Shown here in pieces: positions 14,001 to 25,708 of a stretch of DNA of 64,000 bases; within the stretch, counting starts at the first letter, position 1, and the number at the start of each line of letters is the position of its first letter. The notes beneath the pieces are model-generated. The model was not told where the DNA came from. It searched no databases and saw nothing but the letters and a program-made list of their open reading frames with translations. Made by a program: the position numbers and the translations under genes. Origin of the DNA: Hydractinia symbiolongicarpus (lineage: Eukaryota > Cnidaria > Hydrozoa > Anthoathecata > Hydractiniidae); assembly GCF_029227915.1 (NCBI RefSeq), contig NC_079878.1:10540001-10604000 (forward strand), given 5' to 3'.

Positions 14001-16467
14001 TGATGCTTTAGTTGTCAGCTATATGACTAGGCTTTAAAAATAACGTTTTTCCTTAACTATCCTCTAATGCAAAACATGATACGAAAAAGTAAGAAAAAGT
14101 AAGAAAAAGTAAAGCACTCACAGACAACATCGAAAATCGTTTGGCAAGAAGATAAAAAAATTTGTCTGCAAGGATTGAGAAAAGTAAATGTGCCTTAAGT
14201 GAATAAAAAGGAATCTACAGTAGTTTCTACAGTACTAAGAAGAAATTCATAGAAAGTTACCGACATTAATGTGCGAAAACAACATGATTCATTAGTTCTG
14301 GATTAATTAACCATTAAAAATAACTCTATAAAATAAACTAAATGCATTTTTTCAGCTCTTTTATTATGAAGTTAATTTCCGGTTAAAAGGTAATCATAAA
14401 TACATATAAATAAGTAAGTATCGTAAACTTACTTATTTTTAAAGAATCATTAACAAGTTCTGCAATCCATTCACGAATGAGAGGAAACTCCATCAACTGA
14501 ATTTTTTTTAACAAACGAATCTCAAAATCAACTTTTGGTCTAAATAAAATATATTTTGTGAATTATATTAAATTATCAATTAAAAAAAACAAATTATGTC
14601 ACGATTTGGATTATCCGATTACAATTTGCAAGTCACTTAAATGTTTTTTGCAGAGTGAACCTACTTGTACTAAACATAAAATTTCAGAATGTAAGATAAT
14701 ACACCACTATTGCAGATTCTTTGTAAAAACAAACAATTTTATAACAACATGGGGCAATGTTTGAGCTGTGTAGAAGAGCTCTATGTGACCACGTTTAAAC
14801 TTAGTTAAAAGATATTCGCAACAATTAAGCCTTTGCTCATTCTTCTAGCTTTAGAAGAAGAAAAAGTAGAAATTTTTGGTTTTATATTTGCAGATAACTT
14901 TTAACATTTCCTTTAAATGAAATACTTACGGACTTAAAAAGCTGATTGAAAATGCTGCCAAATGTGGGAATGGTATATTTTGATTAAACATGAGGACAAG
15001 TTGTATCTGTCCACGAATCTTAAACTTCTCAATCACAACATCAGTGTCCCCCCTAAGAAAAAAAGAGGATTAACCGATATGAATTTTTGTCATTGCTAGG
15101 TTAGGATTACTGGAACATGAAAAAAAAATTAAAAAGGTTTTTATAATTTTGAAGTTTCTTAGACCTAGCAGAATTCGGCAGATGGGGTAAAGCTTCAGAA
15201 CTAAAAACTGTGTAGCTTTAGCAGAATTAAAGTATTTTTTTTTTATGTTTCTCATGTATATTCTTCATTTTAAAAATATTGTAAAAGTGCAAATGCAAAC
15301 TTAAAATTACAAGGGGCTCATCTGAACCTACAACAACAGTTGTTAAATGCTTTCCAACTGAAATTAGAAAGGCTGCTTTCAAAATACATACATTCTACTA
15401 TTTAGCTTTAGCTGAATGATCATCTGTGACTCTGGAGCATCGAGGCCCATATCAGCTTCTAGTACAACTTGATACTTTGGCCTGACAGGAAGGTCTTTTG
15501 GTGGATTACGATAAGTCACTTCAGATGCTAGGAGCTTTCTTAAATCATCTGACATGTCAAAGACGCGTAGGTATTTCAGATAAGGTGTACGATGACCCAA
15601 TGTGAACTTGGCAAGTTCAATGTTATCTATAATGAAATTGAAAAACATTTTTTTTTTATTTACAAGTTACAAACAGAAATAAATTATTGAAAAGGAACCG
15701 AGAATGGTTTTTCTTATCTCTTTTTAAAAACAGCTTTTAATTATTTCAGTGCAGGTTGTTGTTTTTAGCTTGATTTATTTGATTGTTCAGTCTGTTATTT
15801 TGCCTGTCTATGTACACATGTTCATTGTTCTTGACACTATTAGAACATCACGTCAGGTTGAAACTTGTCTATACATGTACCTACCTCCCTGATTAAAAAA
15901 TCTAGAAATAGATTTCTTGAATTTCAACTATGGCATATATATAACAATTATTACCTATAATCTTTGGCTTGCAAGATTCTAATACTGGATCTAACGAACG
16001 CTTTAAAATGTCATTAATAGTCTGATCGCTAAAGTACCACCTAAATATAAATCGATAAAGCGAAAAGTTTAGTTTAGGTTAAAAAATATTTAACATAAAA
16101 AAATTTGTTAAACTATATACAGAAAAAAACTTTACCATCGATTCAAAAGATAGTTTAGCCATTCAACTGTTTCAGATTGATTTAAAGCTCTTCTCCGATG
16201 CTCTCTCATTTCGTGTTCATTGAAAAACCAATCATGAATGCGATTTGTTTTTATTTTCCATACCCATAAGGCATAACCACAGAGAACGATTGGCACAAGA
16301 CATGATGTTTGAAAGTAGCCTAATACATACGAAATCACAATAAGAATGCATATGGTTACTGTCAACCTGTAGAGCTCTTTTTCTGCATACTTTTTAACAA
16401 TTTTATCATCAACATCAATTGTTTTCTCTTCCTCTGTGTTCATAGATTTCTTTGTTTTCGTATCCAT
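8044..16467 (-). CDS. Extended synaptotagmin/tricalbin-like protein (SMP and C2 domains)
   Basis: Exons, in order: 16467-16136, 16040-15955, 15626-15392, 15052-14930, 14539-14433, 13676-13602, 13399-13346, 12765-12644, 12373-12270, 12183-12026, 11777-11671, 11415-11332, 11209-11099, 10946-10799, 10516-10467, 10250-10202, 10112-10050, 9465-9146, 8888-8807 and 8375-8044. All phases agree, giving 913 residues. Residues 35-70 form a hydrophobic hairpin that would anchor the protein in the ER. Residues ~103-300 match an SMP lipid-transfer domain. A C2-like domain at ~320-412 lacks obvious calcium-binding Asp residues. C2 domains at ~466-600 (SGTSDPYV) and ~650-785 (NGRSDPFV, then VWDKDP) keep them. 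Such proteins tether ER to plasma membrane and move lipid. The last exon adds a Ser/Lys-rich tail and a hydrophobic segment (LLWSGLVLVATITYW), unusual for E-Syts. An internal GTTTAG donor at 8144 may give another C-terminus. Family assignment is firm; the paralogue is not. Confidence 0.85.
10931..11064. repeat. 67-bp tandem duplication across an exon-14 acceptor
   Basis: Two direct copies (10931-10997 and 10998-11064) differ at about three bases. The first copy contains the acceptor TTTTTTAG and first 16 bases of E-Syt exon 10946-10799. The second, upstream in the gene, carries the same acceptor and exon start (CCAGATTGG) as an orphan splice site. Confidence 0.93.
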
Positions 16468-16715
16468 GTTTTATAGAAATTGTTTTTTACCAGGTTTGTG
16501 TCATAGACAATTAACTGTATAAGCATCGCGCTTTTGGCAATTTTGGATAGGATTCATCAGGAGTTGTAAGAAAATAGAAATACACTTCCAGCATCCAAAT
16601 AATATGCTCTTTTTGCTTTCTTAGCCTAAAGAAAAGCATAAATTATGAATCTCCTTGTTCAACTTTGTTACCAATGTTTGTTACCATCACTAAAAATAAA
16701 GCATATAAAGTATTG

Positions 16716-16739
16716 TATATATATATATATATATATATA
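16716..16739. repeat. (TA)n microsatellite
   Basis: About eleven TA dinucleotides directly outside the left border of the Penelope-like element. A second, shorter ATATAT run touches the right border at about 18020, so the element probably inserted into or beside an AT microsatellite. Confidence 0.85.
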
Positions 16740-16792
16740 GTTCCAAAACTTCGTAGCAACACAAGATTGCAAAGTATTTTCATAAAAATTAC

Positions 16793-16841
16793 GACACGTT
16801 TTATTTTTAACATGTTTCGACTTTACCAAAGTCATCTTCAG
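16793..16841 (-). ncRNA. Hammerhead-ribozyme-like motif, left arm
   Basis: This is the inverted copy of the motif at 17955-18003. It reads in the sense direction of the nuclease ORF: CTGAAGA, a GACTTT/AAAGTC hairpin, GAAA, a CATG..CGTG stem and UC. PLE pseudo-LTRs are known to carry hammerhead ribozymes. There is one extra U between CTGAAGA and stem II, and stem I is weak, so activity is uncertain. Confidence 0.45.
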
Positions 16842-17144
16842 AATATTATACAAAAGTTGATACATACACTCTTTATACAAAAATTTTTTCGAAAGTTATT
16901 TAAATATTTCCCAAAAGTACAATTTTATATGAATTATACACAAGCTAATCCATGTTGACAAAATAATATTAGATAAACTAACAAAAGTTAGTTAAATAAA
17001 ATTTATATACACAATTTGTTTAAGACAATTAAATATTTCCCAAAAGTACAATTTTTTAATTTTATTAAATGAATTTACACATGCTAAATCAATATCTAAG
17101 TAACAAAAACGATATTGAACAAGCGGCTAATACAAAACATAAAA

Positions 17145-17798
17145 TTAAACGGATAAATTGATGATGCAATGCTTAACTTGTTTATTGAGGTCTGGTTTCA
17201 ACCAAGAAATATGCATACCCTCTTTGAGTTTCCTCTGCCAATCCGTGTCTGCATGATCCAAAATAGAAAAACAATTTTTGTTACATAGTAATTTACAGTT
17301 AAGATTTGACTGCATATGCTTAAATATTTGTGAGTTTTTATCAGTTTTCAAATGTTCTTTAACTCTACTAGAAATGTGTCTGGTGGTTTCACCCACATAG
17401 CTAGCATTACAACTAGCACAAACAAATTTATACACAAGTCCAGATTTAAAAGATTCAGGAACTCGGTCCTTGCAAGAAAAATAATCTTTAATTTTACACG
17501 ACTTAAAAACGAGGCACACATTGATTTCTTTACACATCTTATTGACAAGTTGATTGACTTTTTCTTTGGCAGTATTAGAGTACTTGCCAATAAAAGGCAA
17601 TTTAAAATACCTTTTTTCTAATACATTAGTTGTCTCTGTACTGACAGCTGTAGAAAAATTCTTATCAAGGTAATTTGAAATATGGCGGTTTACTAGTTTT
17701 GTAGGAAAAAAGTTTTTTCTCAAAATTTCAGTCAGAGCCTTAATATTAATGTCAAAGTGTTTCCAACTGTTGTTAATTTTGAAAGTCCTGTCAATTTT
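17145..17798 (-). CDS. PLE C-terminal fragment with GIY-YIG endonuclease
   Basis: The frame is open from about 17798 down to the stop at 17145, roughly 217 residues. The upstream part (about 60 residues before the first strong block) resembles the linker that follows reverse transcriptase in PLEs. The nuclease domain begins at GLVYKFVCASCNASYVGET, with the GLVY and YVGET blocks standing for GIY and YIG, followed by an Arg in SSRVKEHL and by KPDLNKQ near the end. In intact PLEs this nuclease nicks target DNA for reverse transcription. No reverse transcriptase catalytic motif is present. The domain itself has no stops, so the loss is 5' truncation, not decay. Confidence 0.85.
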   Translation of the reverse strand, partial: KIDRTFKINNSWKHFDINIKALTEILRKNFFPTKLVNRHISNYLDKNFSTAVSTETTNVLEKRYFKLPFIGKYSNTAKEKVNQLVNKMCKEINVCLVFKSCKIKDYFSCKDRVPESFKSGLVYKFVCASCNASYVGETTRHISSRVKEHLKTDKNSQIFKHMQSNLNCKLLCNKNCFSILDHADTDWQRKLKEGMHISWLKPDLNKQVKHCIINLSV

Positions 17799-17954
17799 AT
17801 TTAACTAACTTTTGTTAGTTTATCTAATATTATTTTGTCAACATGGATTAGCTTGTGTATAATTCATATAAAATTGTACTTTTGGGAAATATTTAAATAA
17901 CTTTCGAAAAAATTTTTGTATAAAGAGTGTATGTATCAACTTTTGTATAATATT

Positions 17955-18003
17955 CTGAAGATGACTTTGGTAAAGTCGAAACATGTTAAAAATAAAACGT
18001 GTC
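17955..18003 (+). ncRNA. Hammerhead-ribozyme-like motif, right arm
   Basis: Core elements occur in hammerhead order: CTGAAGA (17955-17961), an imperfectly joined stem-loop GACTTT-GGT-AAAGTC, GAAA (17978-17981), a CATG/CGTG stem and UC at 18002-18003 as the expected cleavage dinucleotide. An extra U follows the CTGANGA box. Stem I pairing is not convincing. Confidence 0.45.
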
Positions 18004-18021
18004 GTAATTTTTATGAAAATA

Positions 18022-20623
18022 TATATATAGATATTTAAAGCATAAAATAAAGGTAATGTGTAATATATTCATAACTTTATAAAAATTTTAAGCATTTGAC
18101 GCAAGCTAATTCTACTAAAAGAAACAAAAATAAATTTCGAAATTGCACACGACACAACAATTCTGCAATATCCTCATAGCCATTCATTAATTTTCAAGCA
18201 ATTAAGACAGGTCTACTCATTCAGGAAGTAAAAATTTAGTTAAGGTCAATTGCAATTAATTAAAGAAATTTAAGTAAAACCACTATACAAGAGAGTTTAA
18301 ACTTTCCTGTTTTAATGTGAATACAATACTTTTAAAGAGAGTTAGTTGCAAAAAAAAAACAATAATTGTGCTTGTACTGACAAGTAAAACCAAATAACAT
18401 GTAAAAACATAAGTTAATAATGTCATAAGATCTTTGGATATGAAAAGCTTAGTTAAGAATAAAAAAGTGTTCTCTTTTGTAAAAAATGTTGTTGTTTTTT
18501 CATAAAGGCATTCTGTTTCATTTCAGGTTTTCTATGAAAACAAAATATGAAACTGTAGTATTGCTCACACATAAAAAAAGATAAAAATATTTCATTCTAG
18601 AAGTAGTTATAAATTAACATACATGTAATGAATAAGCTGACTTAAAAATATAAAAACTGTAAAATAAATCAATTTTAAATTTTTTTTTACTAAAAGTTTG
18701 TTTTCATGCCATTGTGTACTGTTAAAAACAACACACACAGCAACGTCCATCACAGCATATCTAACTGGTGCAACTTGTTTCATCCGTACCACATCTTTAT
18801 ACTTGCATTTCTTCTTCTGAAACTTTCTGATACATTGATCTGATACAACAAGAGTGTGAATTACTTAACATTGTTTCAATGACCCATTCATAAAGGCTAA
18901 ATGCATTATTATACAATCTATGTCATTGAGCTTATTATACATAATAAATTATTTTAAGAAGAATCTATCTGCAAAGATACAAGTAAAAATATTTCACAAA
19001 GAAGGAACAGATAGCCCACAAACAAAGATTTCAATTATGATATTATTTTTATGGTAAATAAAAAGAGGAAGAAATAAACTCTAACGTACATTTGACCCAC
19101 TTAGGAAGAAAAATAAATTCTAGACAAGAGATTATTAAGCAAAAACACACAAATACACTAACACTAATTGTTATTTGTATATAACTGTAAAACCTCCTCC
19201 TTTGTGTTCTTTTAAGAAACAATTTTTTTATAACCAAACCTTAAATGGAAGAAAAATTGGCTCCAGACATGGTAAATTTAACAAGTTCAGACAGTTACGA
19301 GTTTTAATTATTTATTTAAACAAAATTGTTTCTATGAATCTTGAATTGACCTGCATCACAGGCTTATACATTTAAAATTTATTGTTTATTGTGTGTTTCA
19401 CACTATGATTTTTTATATATTCCACATGTTTTAATTAGTTTATTCTAAACAAAGATGATAGGTTGTAACTCTCAATGTGTTGACTATATCTTGCAGTAAA
19501 GTGAACTCCACCTTTTATTATATTTTCACTATCATGTTTTATCTTCCTAAATCCCTTTTTATATTATATTTACTTCGATTATGTAAGTAAATTTTAAACG
19601 TTTGAAGAAAGAATTAAAACACAATTAAATCTTGGCTATACAAGTCAAAATGGTTCAAACTCAGTCCTACCTAGAAATGAAAAAAAATTTTTTTAGCAGA
19701 ATTACAGATCAAAACAATTGCAATAACATAAAATTCTTAAATTATATTTAATAAAAACTACACTCCATTTGCAAAAAAAGTTATAAAGACGTTCTCATAT
19801 TCCCATTAAATAGGCGTTCCTTTGAAGGGTAAAAATGGCCCTACTATCAAAGACCGAAGCTATCAATGGCCTAAGCTATCAATGGTCTAAGTTATGTGGA
19901 AAACATCCAACTTTAGAAAGGCCCAACAGGGCTAGGATTTTGCTAACCAAATAGTTATCCTTAACATGCTTAGATATATCACAATGGCAATTTTTGCAAG
20001 CCCTTATTTATGTGGTGGAACTTTGCTGGGAAAATGGTCTCTTGATTTTTGTTGGGAAAATGGTCCTTTGATTCAGTAAAATTTTAGAGAAAATCAGATT
20101 TACATTTCAGATTGCCTATTATTAAATATGAGATCATTGCATATACCATAACTTCTGTGATACATTGTAGAAATCTGCAGAAAATGCAATTACCTTTGCC
20201 TGTCACAGACATATGCACTCGGAAATAAATTATTATATTAGATAGAGTGTAAATTTTAGAAGAGATAAGGTAAAAACCCTAATAAAAATAAACTATATAA
20301 TGCAAAACAAAGATAAAAATATGTATTTTTTGTGTTCATTGATAGTATAATAGTGATAACATCAAAATTGCTTCTGTTCAGATTAAGAAAGAATGAAAAT
20401 GCTTGGATGCAACTAAAATTAAGTTCAACAAAGTGAATCTCAAAAAATTTAAGCACCCCTTAATGCAAGCTAATGCTTTAGCTGCATATGTGTGTCTATA
20501 ACATCATAAAAAAAGACAAAATGTTTTTGTTTTGTTTTCTTTCACCAACACACTCAGAACAAAAAAGAATACATCACACAGATTTTAATATACAAATAAT
20601 CTAAGATACACATGTAATAATTG
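18022..20623. other. AT-rich intergenic stretch
   Basis: No ORF with recognisable protein features. Short phrases such as CTATCAATGG(C/T)CTAAG repeat at 19860-19890, and TTGGGAAAATGGTC-like words repeat at 20025-20065. It separates two minus-strand genes, so it should hold the 5' region of the E-Syt-like gene and the 3' end of NDUFA12. I could not place a promoter or poly(A) site with confidence. Confidence 0.5.
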
Positions 20624-21037
20624 TTATTTTAATGAAGGTTTCCATGCTTCAATTTTTGGTTTTGTTGTTGAATAAGGTACATAAGCATCTTTAGAGCCAG
20701 ATAAATTCCTCTCATGGTCTAGAAAAAACTTCCTTGGAGTTGGTGGGTGTGTTGAGGGTGGCTGATCTGTAGAGTGTTGCATCCAACGATGCCATTCAGG
20801 AGGAATCTGGGAACCATCATATTCCATTCTTCCCTCATATGGAAAAACAACAAATCTGTTTCTTCCAACAATATAGCTATCATTTTCATAGTATTTATTT
20901 CCATATTTGTCCTCTCCAACTAGAGTGCCTACCCTTACATTACATTCTCGTAGCAAACGACGAAATGCATTTGAGTATCCACCAACATGCTTCAACACAT
21001 TTTGCTGCTCTCTTATCCACTGTACAAGTTTAGACAT
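20624..21037 (-). CDS. NDUFA12: NADH dehydrogenase (complex I) subunit NDUFA12
   Basis: A 137-residue intronless coding frame. Residues ~37-51 carry the family block GTLVGEDKYGNKYYE. It is followed by PPEWHRWMQHSTDQPP and near the C-terminus by YVPYSTTKPKIEAW, all diagnostic of NDUFA12 (B17.2). The protein is an accessory subunit of mitochondrial complex I, bound at the peripheral arm on the matrix side. The length matches animal orthologues (about 140-145). There is no cleavable presequence, as usual for this subunit. The ATG at 21037 is the only start that gives the family N-terminus. Lack of introns contrasts with the intron-rich neighbours and could mean a retrocopy or intron loss; the frame is intact. 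Confidence 0.95.
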   Translation of the reverse strand: MSKLVQWIREQQNVLKHVGGYSNAFRRLLRECNVRVGTLVGEDKYGNKYYENDSYIVGRNRFVVFPYEGRMEYDGSQIPPEWHRWMQHSTDQPPSTHPPTPRKFFLDHERNLSGSKDAYVPYSTTKPKIEAWKPSLK

Positions 21038-21639
21038 TGTATCTTTAATAACAAGAGAAGGAAGTTATATAAGAGATGCAATGTGTTATTAAATGTACAC
21101 ACAGTACCTACAACCCATTTCAAGATTTTAGGTAGGCGTGTAATGAATCGCACATCTCGTGTGTGGTGTGCATGCAATGTTAAACAAATAAAATTTCAAG
21201 ATGCAAAAGTAAGAACAAAACAGGGCTATTGTTTGGACGTGAGGAGCACATACGCAAAGTAAGTTCCATTAAGTTCACGACTAGGAATTTAAATCCATGT
21301 ACCAAAAATAACTAGTGAAGTCATTGATTAAACTTTGTAAATACTTGTGAAATAAACAATATTTTATTGTAAATTAAAGCATGGAAAGTTCAACAGCAGC
21401 TCATAAGGATATTATTACAATGCTAAGAACGCTAAACGATGGATCCTTACTTACTTACTTAAAATAATATTCCGTTATTGTCAAAAAAAATTTTTTATTT
21501 CTTAATTCCATCTGTGTGAAACGCAGTATGGTTTTATCTGAGCTCTCGATCTCATCGTACGATTTTGATTTCTTTTCAGTCCCGTAAAGTTGGATTTCAA
21601 TTTGGCCGGGGCATCCACGCGATCCGCCAACTAAATTTT

Positions 21640-22395
21640 GTTAGCTGCACAGGGTAATGTTGGCTGTTTCCTGTGTTTTTATTTAAACCGTTGTGATAAA
21701 GTTTTATGAAAAGTGGTATTACCTCTATCACTCAGGTGTGACACGGTTTACCTGTAATAAACGTTCAACCTGGTGTTAACAACGGGCTGTTTTGTGTATA
21801 TTTTATTTAAGCTGTGATAAGTTTTTTTATGAAAAGGCCATTACGCCTATAGACATGTGTGGCACAGTTTAGCTGTAGTAAATGCTCAGTCCAGTGTCAT
21901 GAATAATTTGATATTTACTAAAACTTATTATGCAAAATAAAATAATATTGACTCCTTTTTTTGCTATGACGGGGTAACAACAGGTTGTAAAATGTGCTAA
22001 AAGGGTATTAAGCATAAACCGTGTGCAACTCCGTTTATTGTACCAAGAGCTCAGTGCAGTGTTAACGACAGGCAGTTTCCTGTGTTTCTGTTTAACCAAA
22101 GTTGCGTTAAAGCTTTCCAAAAAGGTTATTACACCTATATGGATGTGCAACATTGTTTATTTAAACTAAGCGCTCAGCCTGAAGTAAAATTCATTATTGA
22201 ATTTTAATGGGGAACATTCTTTGAAAAATAAAAAAGAATGGTGGACTGTTTGTGCTGTGACGGGGTATCAATGAGTTGTAAACTGTGTTTTTATTTCAGC
22301 TTAAGTTATATTTTAAAAAATACATTAACACTAAATGAATGTGTGACACTGGTTGAGGTTCTTATTAGGCGCTGCACTGGGTGTTAAATTTTGTT
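21640..22395. repeat. Degenerate tandem repeat, unit about 120-200 bp
   Basis: A diverged unit recurs about four or five times. Each has GTGTTTTTATTTAA-like start, then GTGATAAAG/AAGTT, TATTAC(A/C)CCTAT, (G/T)GTG(T/C)G(A/G)CA, and ends with a CTCAG..C(A/T)G(T/A)GTTAA phrase. Starts lie near 21673, 21792, 22082 and 22284. It is old and uneven in period, and no ORF runs through it. Confidence 0.75.
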
Positions 22396-22787
22396 AAATT
22401 TGTTTATTAGGTGCAAATGGTAACTTTGAAAAATTGGACAATCAGATAAGCTGGCCTGTCCATGATATTTCTATGTAGATTTTTATAGTTGTTCCTTTTT
22501 GACTATTGTTATTAGGCCTACACAATACAAGGGAGAGAATAACATATCTCTGGCTATGTGCTTTAAAAAGTTTGACGTTCATCATTTTTGTTATATAATT
22601 GTACTAATATTTTTTTATTCTATAATGTTTTCATTGTTAATAAACAATAAACTATTTTTAGCCTATGTTTAAAAATTATTACTCCCACAATATAATGATA
22701 TTGAAATCGTCAGTGGCCCCCAGCGCAAAGAAGTAATTGCTGCCTAAAAGTAAAGTGATTTTTCTGGGCATGCCACTAAAAATATTC

Positions 22788-22993
<206 letters not shown>

Positions 22994-23485
22994 CTGCAAC
23001 TGATGTACTTGGACCCACACACTACCGTCTACTACGAAAGTTTATAGTCCATGAGAAGTCGCAGAGAAATATTTATGGATAGGCTATGTTGTTTTATTTT
23101 ATTACATGGGGCATGCATGTGAGTTTGAGTGTCAACACTGCTCATTTCAAGAACAGAAGATCGCCAAAAAGCGGGAAAAATTCTATATTTGTTGCAATGC
23201 AAAAGATGAAAGAAAAGCTTGTTCAGACGAAGCCAAATGGAAGCTAACGGGGGAGGGGGAGACGAAATGTAGACATTATTTATGTGTGTTTTTGCTGAAG
23301 AACAAAGACAATGAACTAACTATACCTATATAAGAATACGATAGGGATCATTTAGGGTAGTGTGCTTGAGTCACTTCTAGTTGTGTGTTTAGTTCCTCAC
23401 AACAACAAAAATGCAGTCCTAGTATGGGCAGAAATTTTAGAGATTTCTGTATAATTAGCTATTCCCCGATGCAGGTTAAAATGCC

Positions 23486-23625
23486 TTACAAGGAACCTGA
23501 GGTGTGATGTTGAACTTGCATTATAGAGCTTAAAAAGTGGACTAACAAGTCTTAAATTTTCTAAAAATCTTTATTCGTTCTTAAGGTATTCATATTTAAA
23601 GTATTTCAGTTTTAATTATAATTAA
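23486..23625 (+). repeat. Fragment of the GAGGTATAAAATGATGTTG repeat family
   Basis: It begins AAGGAACCTGAGGTGTGATG and continues with TAGAGCTTAAAAA..GACTAACAAGTCTT and TTCTTAAGGTATTCATATTTAAAG, parallel to the left part of the complete copy at 50993-51342. The right inverted end is missing. Confidence 0.75.
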
Positions 23626-23627
23626 TT

Positions 23628-23766
23628 ACTAGTTGGTAGCCCGCAGAAAAATCCACGGGCTAACCCATCCTTTTTATACCGCATTAAATGTGTCTCGCTA
23701 CTTGCTGTATATACTATTTTGAATGACAGACAGACGAATACAGGTATTATAATATAGATTTTAAAA
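23628..23766 (+). repeat. Short interspersed repeat ending TATTATAATATAGA
   Basis: It shares AGAAAAATC, CCTTTTTATACCGCATTA, GTCTCG(C/T)TACTTG, GACAGA(C/T)AGACG and a terminal GGTATTATAATATAGA with 59478-59596. The shared 3' end and different lengths of internal gaps suggest dispersal by transposition. The class is not determined. Confidence 0.75.
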
Positions 23767-24978
23767 AGCTATTTTTGTTCTCAAGATATTGACATTGCAA
23801 TCTCACAATATAAGGGTCAGTCAGGTGACTCCAACACAATATATTTGCGACATCTGCCAAAATTCTCTTCTAATAATTATATGGAATTCCATGTTTCCCG
23901 TCATATATAATTGTTGCTGATAAATCCAAATATGCCACTCAAATTCCTCAAAAGTTCTTTCTCTCTTTAAAAATTTGATGATGTTAACCTTGATCCAAGA
24001 GAATAGCATAAACAGTTATAGGCTCAACCTACAAACGAAAGATCCTGTGGTCCAGGCATCAGATGCACCGAACCATGTTTCTTGATTAGAGGTAGTTTGT
24101 TGTATAGTTTGAATCAGCTATAAAGTATCTATGCAGATTTAACCTTAGCCTAATCAGTTGTTCTGCAGTCAGATTGGCTGAAACTAGCATTCACTTTGGT
24201 TGACATGTATTTGAAATAATTAACAAAAACATTTAGCTTGACAAACATTATGTCACACAGAATTCATTGTTTTGTTTGCCAATTATTGTTTTGTTAGGCC
24301 AATTATTTATTGTAATCAATGCTGGCTGTGCATTCCAAATACCAGAACATATATACTCATTCTCTGGGTCGGAATGTCTTTCCATTGAGAAAAAAACAGG
24401 GACATTTCATGATCGAACTCTCACAAAAGAAGCTTGGATTTAAACAAGAACTACAAGTACCTAAATTAAACTAAAGCTAAACAGGTATATAAAAACTCTC
24501 TGAAACCTCCACAATGTCAGGTTTAGAGTTAGATTGGATAAAAGAAAACATCCCCTTTTAAATGAAGAGGCAACCAGGGGTGAATTGTGCATTCCCTCAA
24601 ATTATAATGGCTACCATGAAAAATACCAACCTGTAATTGGTTTAAAAGTATCATGTACTATTTGTCAACCCGGAAAATGACGAATAAGCTTGGTTTGAGC
24701 TGGTATATTATAGCACAAGCATCACTTAATTGTAGTAAACAAATATGACAGAACAAAAAATCCCTAGAACACAGGATTGTTTGTAAGTTGAGCCTAACTC
24801 AAAACTGCTTATGATCCCTTCCAGAAAAAATTGACGGGTATTTTCCTCAAAATTAGTAAGGTTAACAACATTAAATATAAATCACTACTACTGCGCACCA
24901 GATAGCCACAAAAACCTGCAAAGTTCCATAAACTTTTGTAAACATTGCTGGCAACAAGTAATCTAATAATTAGCTTAT

Positions 24979-25008
24979 AGCTAGCTAGCTAGCTAGCTAG
25001 CTAGCTAT
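24979..25008. repeat. (TAGC)n microsatellite
   Basis: About seven tandem copies of TAGC. A shorter run of the same unit lies at 61793-61806. Confidence 0.95.
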
Positions 25009-25613
25009 ACACAACATCTTCAGATGACAGGGAGTGAAGCTATTTGTTCCAAAATTCAAAATATAGACTGTGGCTAAACATTAGGAAACATAAAGCAGAT
25101 AAAAAAATAAAACTTTGAGGAAGAGAGGAGGATAGGTTAAATTGTGCTACTTCTGTCGCCATTATTGTTTTAATTTTTTATAAATACAGGACCCAGGACC
25201 CCAAAAAACATTTCTAGTCTATTTATATGGCGTAAATAAAACGCATTGCTTATAGATACTAATAGGTTTATGCGATTCACCTAGATTGGATGTGTGCAAT
25301 TTAAAAGTATTAATATCGTTAAAGGAGTCATAAACACTTATGGGTATTTGCGCTAAAGGACAACGTTACACCCACAATTCTTTTAGAACACATTACATTT
25401 GCACGTGTTAGTTAAATTTATTAGGAATTCCAGAGCAAAGAAAGATAGCAATAAAATCGCAGACCAATCTCGTTCCTCAGGATGTTTGCTTCTGGGATTC
25501 ACATTAAAAGTTCTAAGTTAATCGCAAAAACAAAAATAATTAACAGAGAGTTAATCATGTATAACGTAAAAAAATTATTTGAAATTCCTTCACACTGTCT
25601 ACAGTGTGCTTGG

Positions 25614-25708
25614 TGCAACCTCGATCCCAGGGCTCTTTGTCTGTTTTTATAACGGGTCTCACCGCCCCGTTATAAAAGAGACAAAGAGACCTGGTATCAA
25701 AGTTGTGC
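25614..25708. repeat. Palindromic MITE, CAACCTCG family
   Basis: Left end GCAACCTCGATCCCAGGGCT and right end AGACCTGGTATCAAAGTTGT are imperfect inverted repeats. A second inverted pair, TTTTTATAACGGG/CCCGTTATAAAAG, lies inside, so the whole 95 bp folds as one hairpin. No coding capacity. Confidence 0.85.

Larger units (their letters stand above)
16775..18021 (-). mobile_element. Penelope-like retroelement, 5'-truncated, with inverted terminal repeats
   Basis: Arms of 229 bp (16775-17003 and 17793-18021) are inverted copies that look essentially identical by eye. They enclose a minus-strand ORF with a GIY-YIG nuclease domain. Penelope-like elements (PLEs) typically have reverse transcriptase plus GIY-YIG, and pseudo-LTRs that may be inverted. 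Here the reverse transcriptase core is missing: the right arm begins just upstream of the linker to the nuclease. A diverged third piece of arm sequence lies at ~17030-17090 (shared word TATTTCCCAAAAGTACAATT). High arm identity suggests recent insertion. This copy could not move by itself. Confidence 0.88.

Noticed and set aside
23106-23333. 75-codon frame with several Cys residues
   Set aside because: There is no recognisable domain, no splice context and no promoter signal, and it lies in repeat-rich intergenic DNA.
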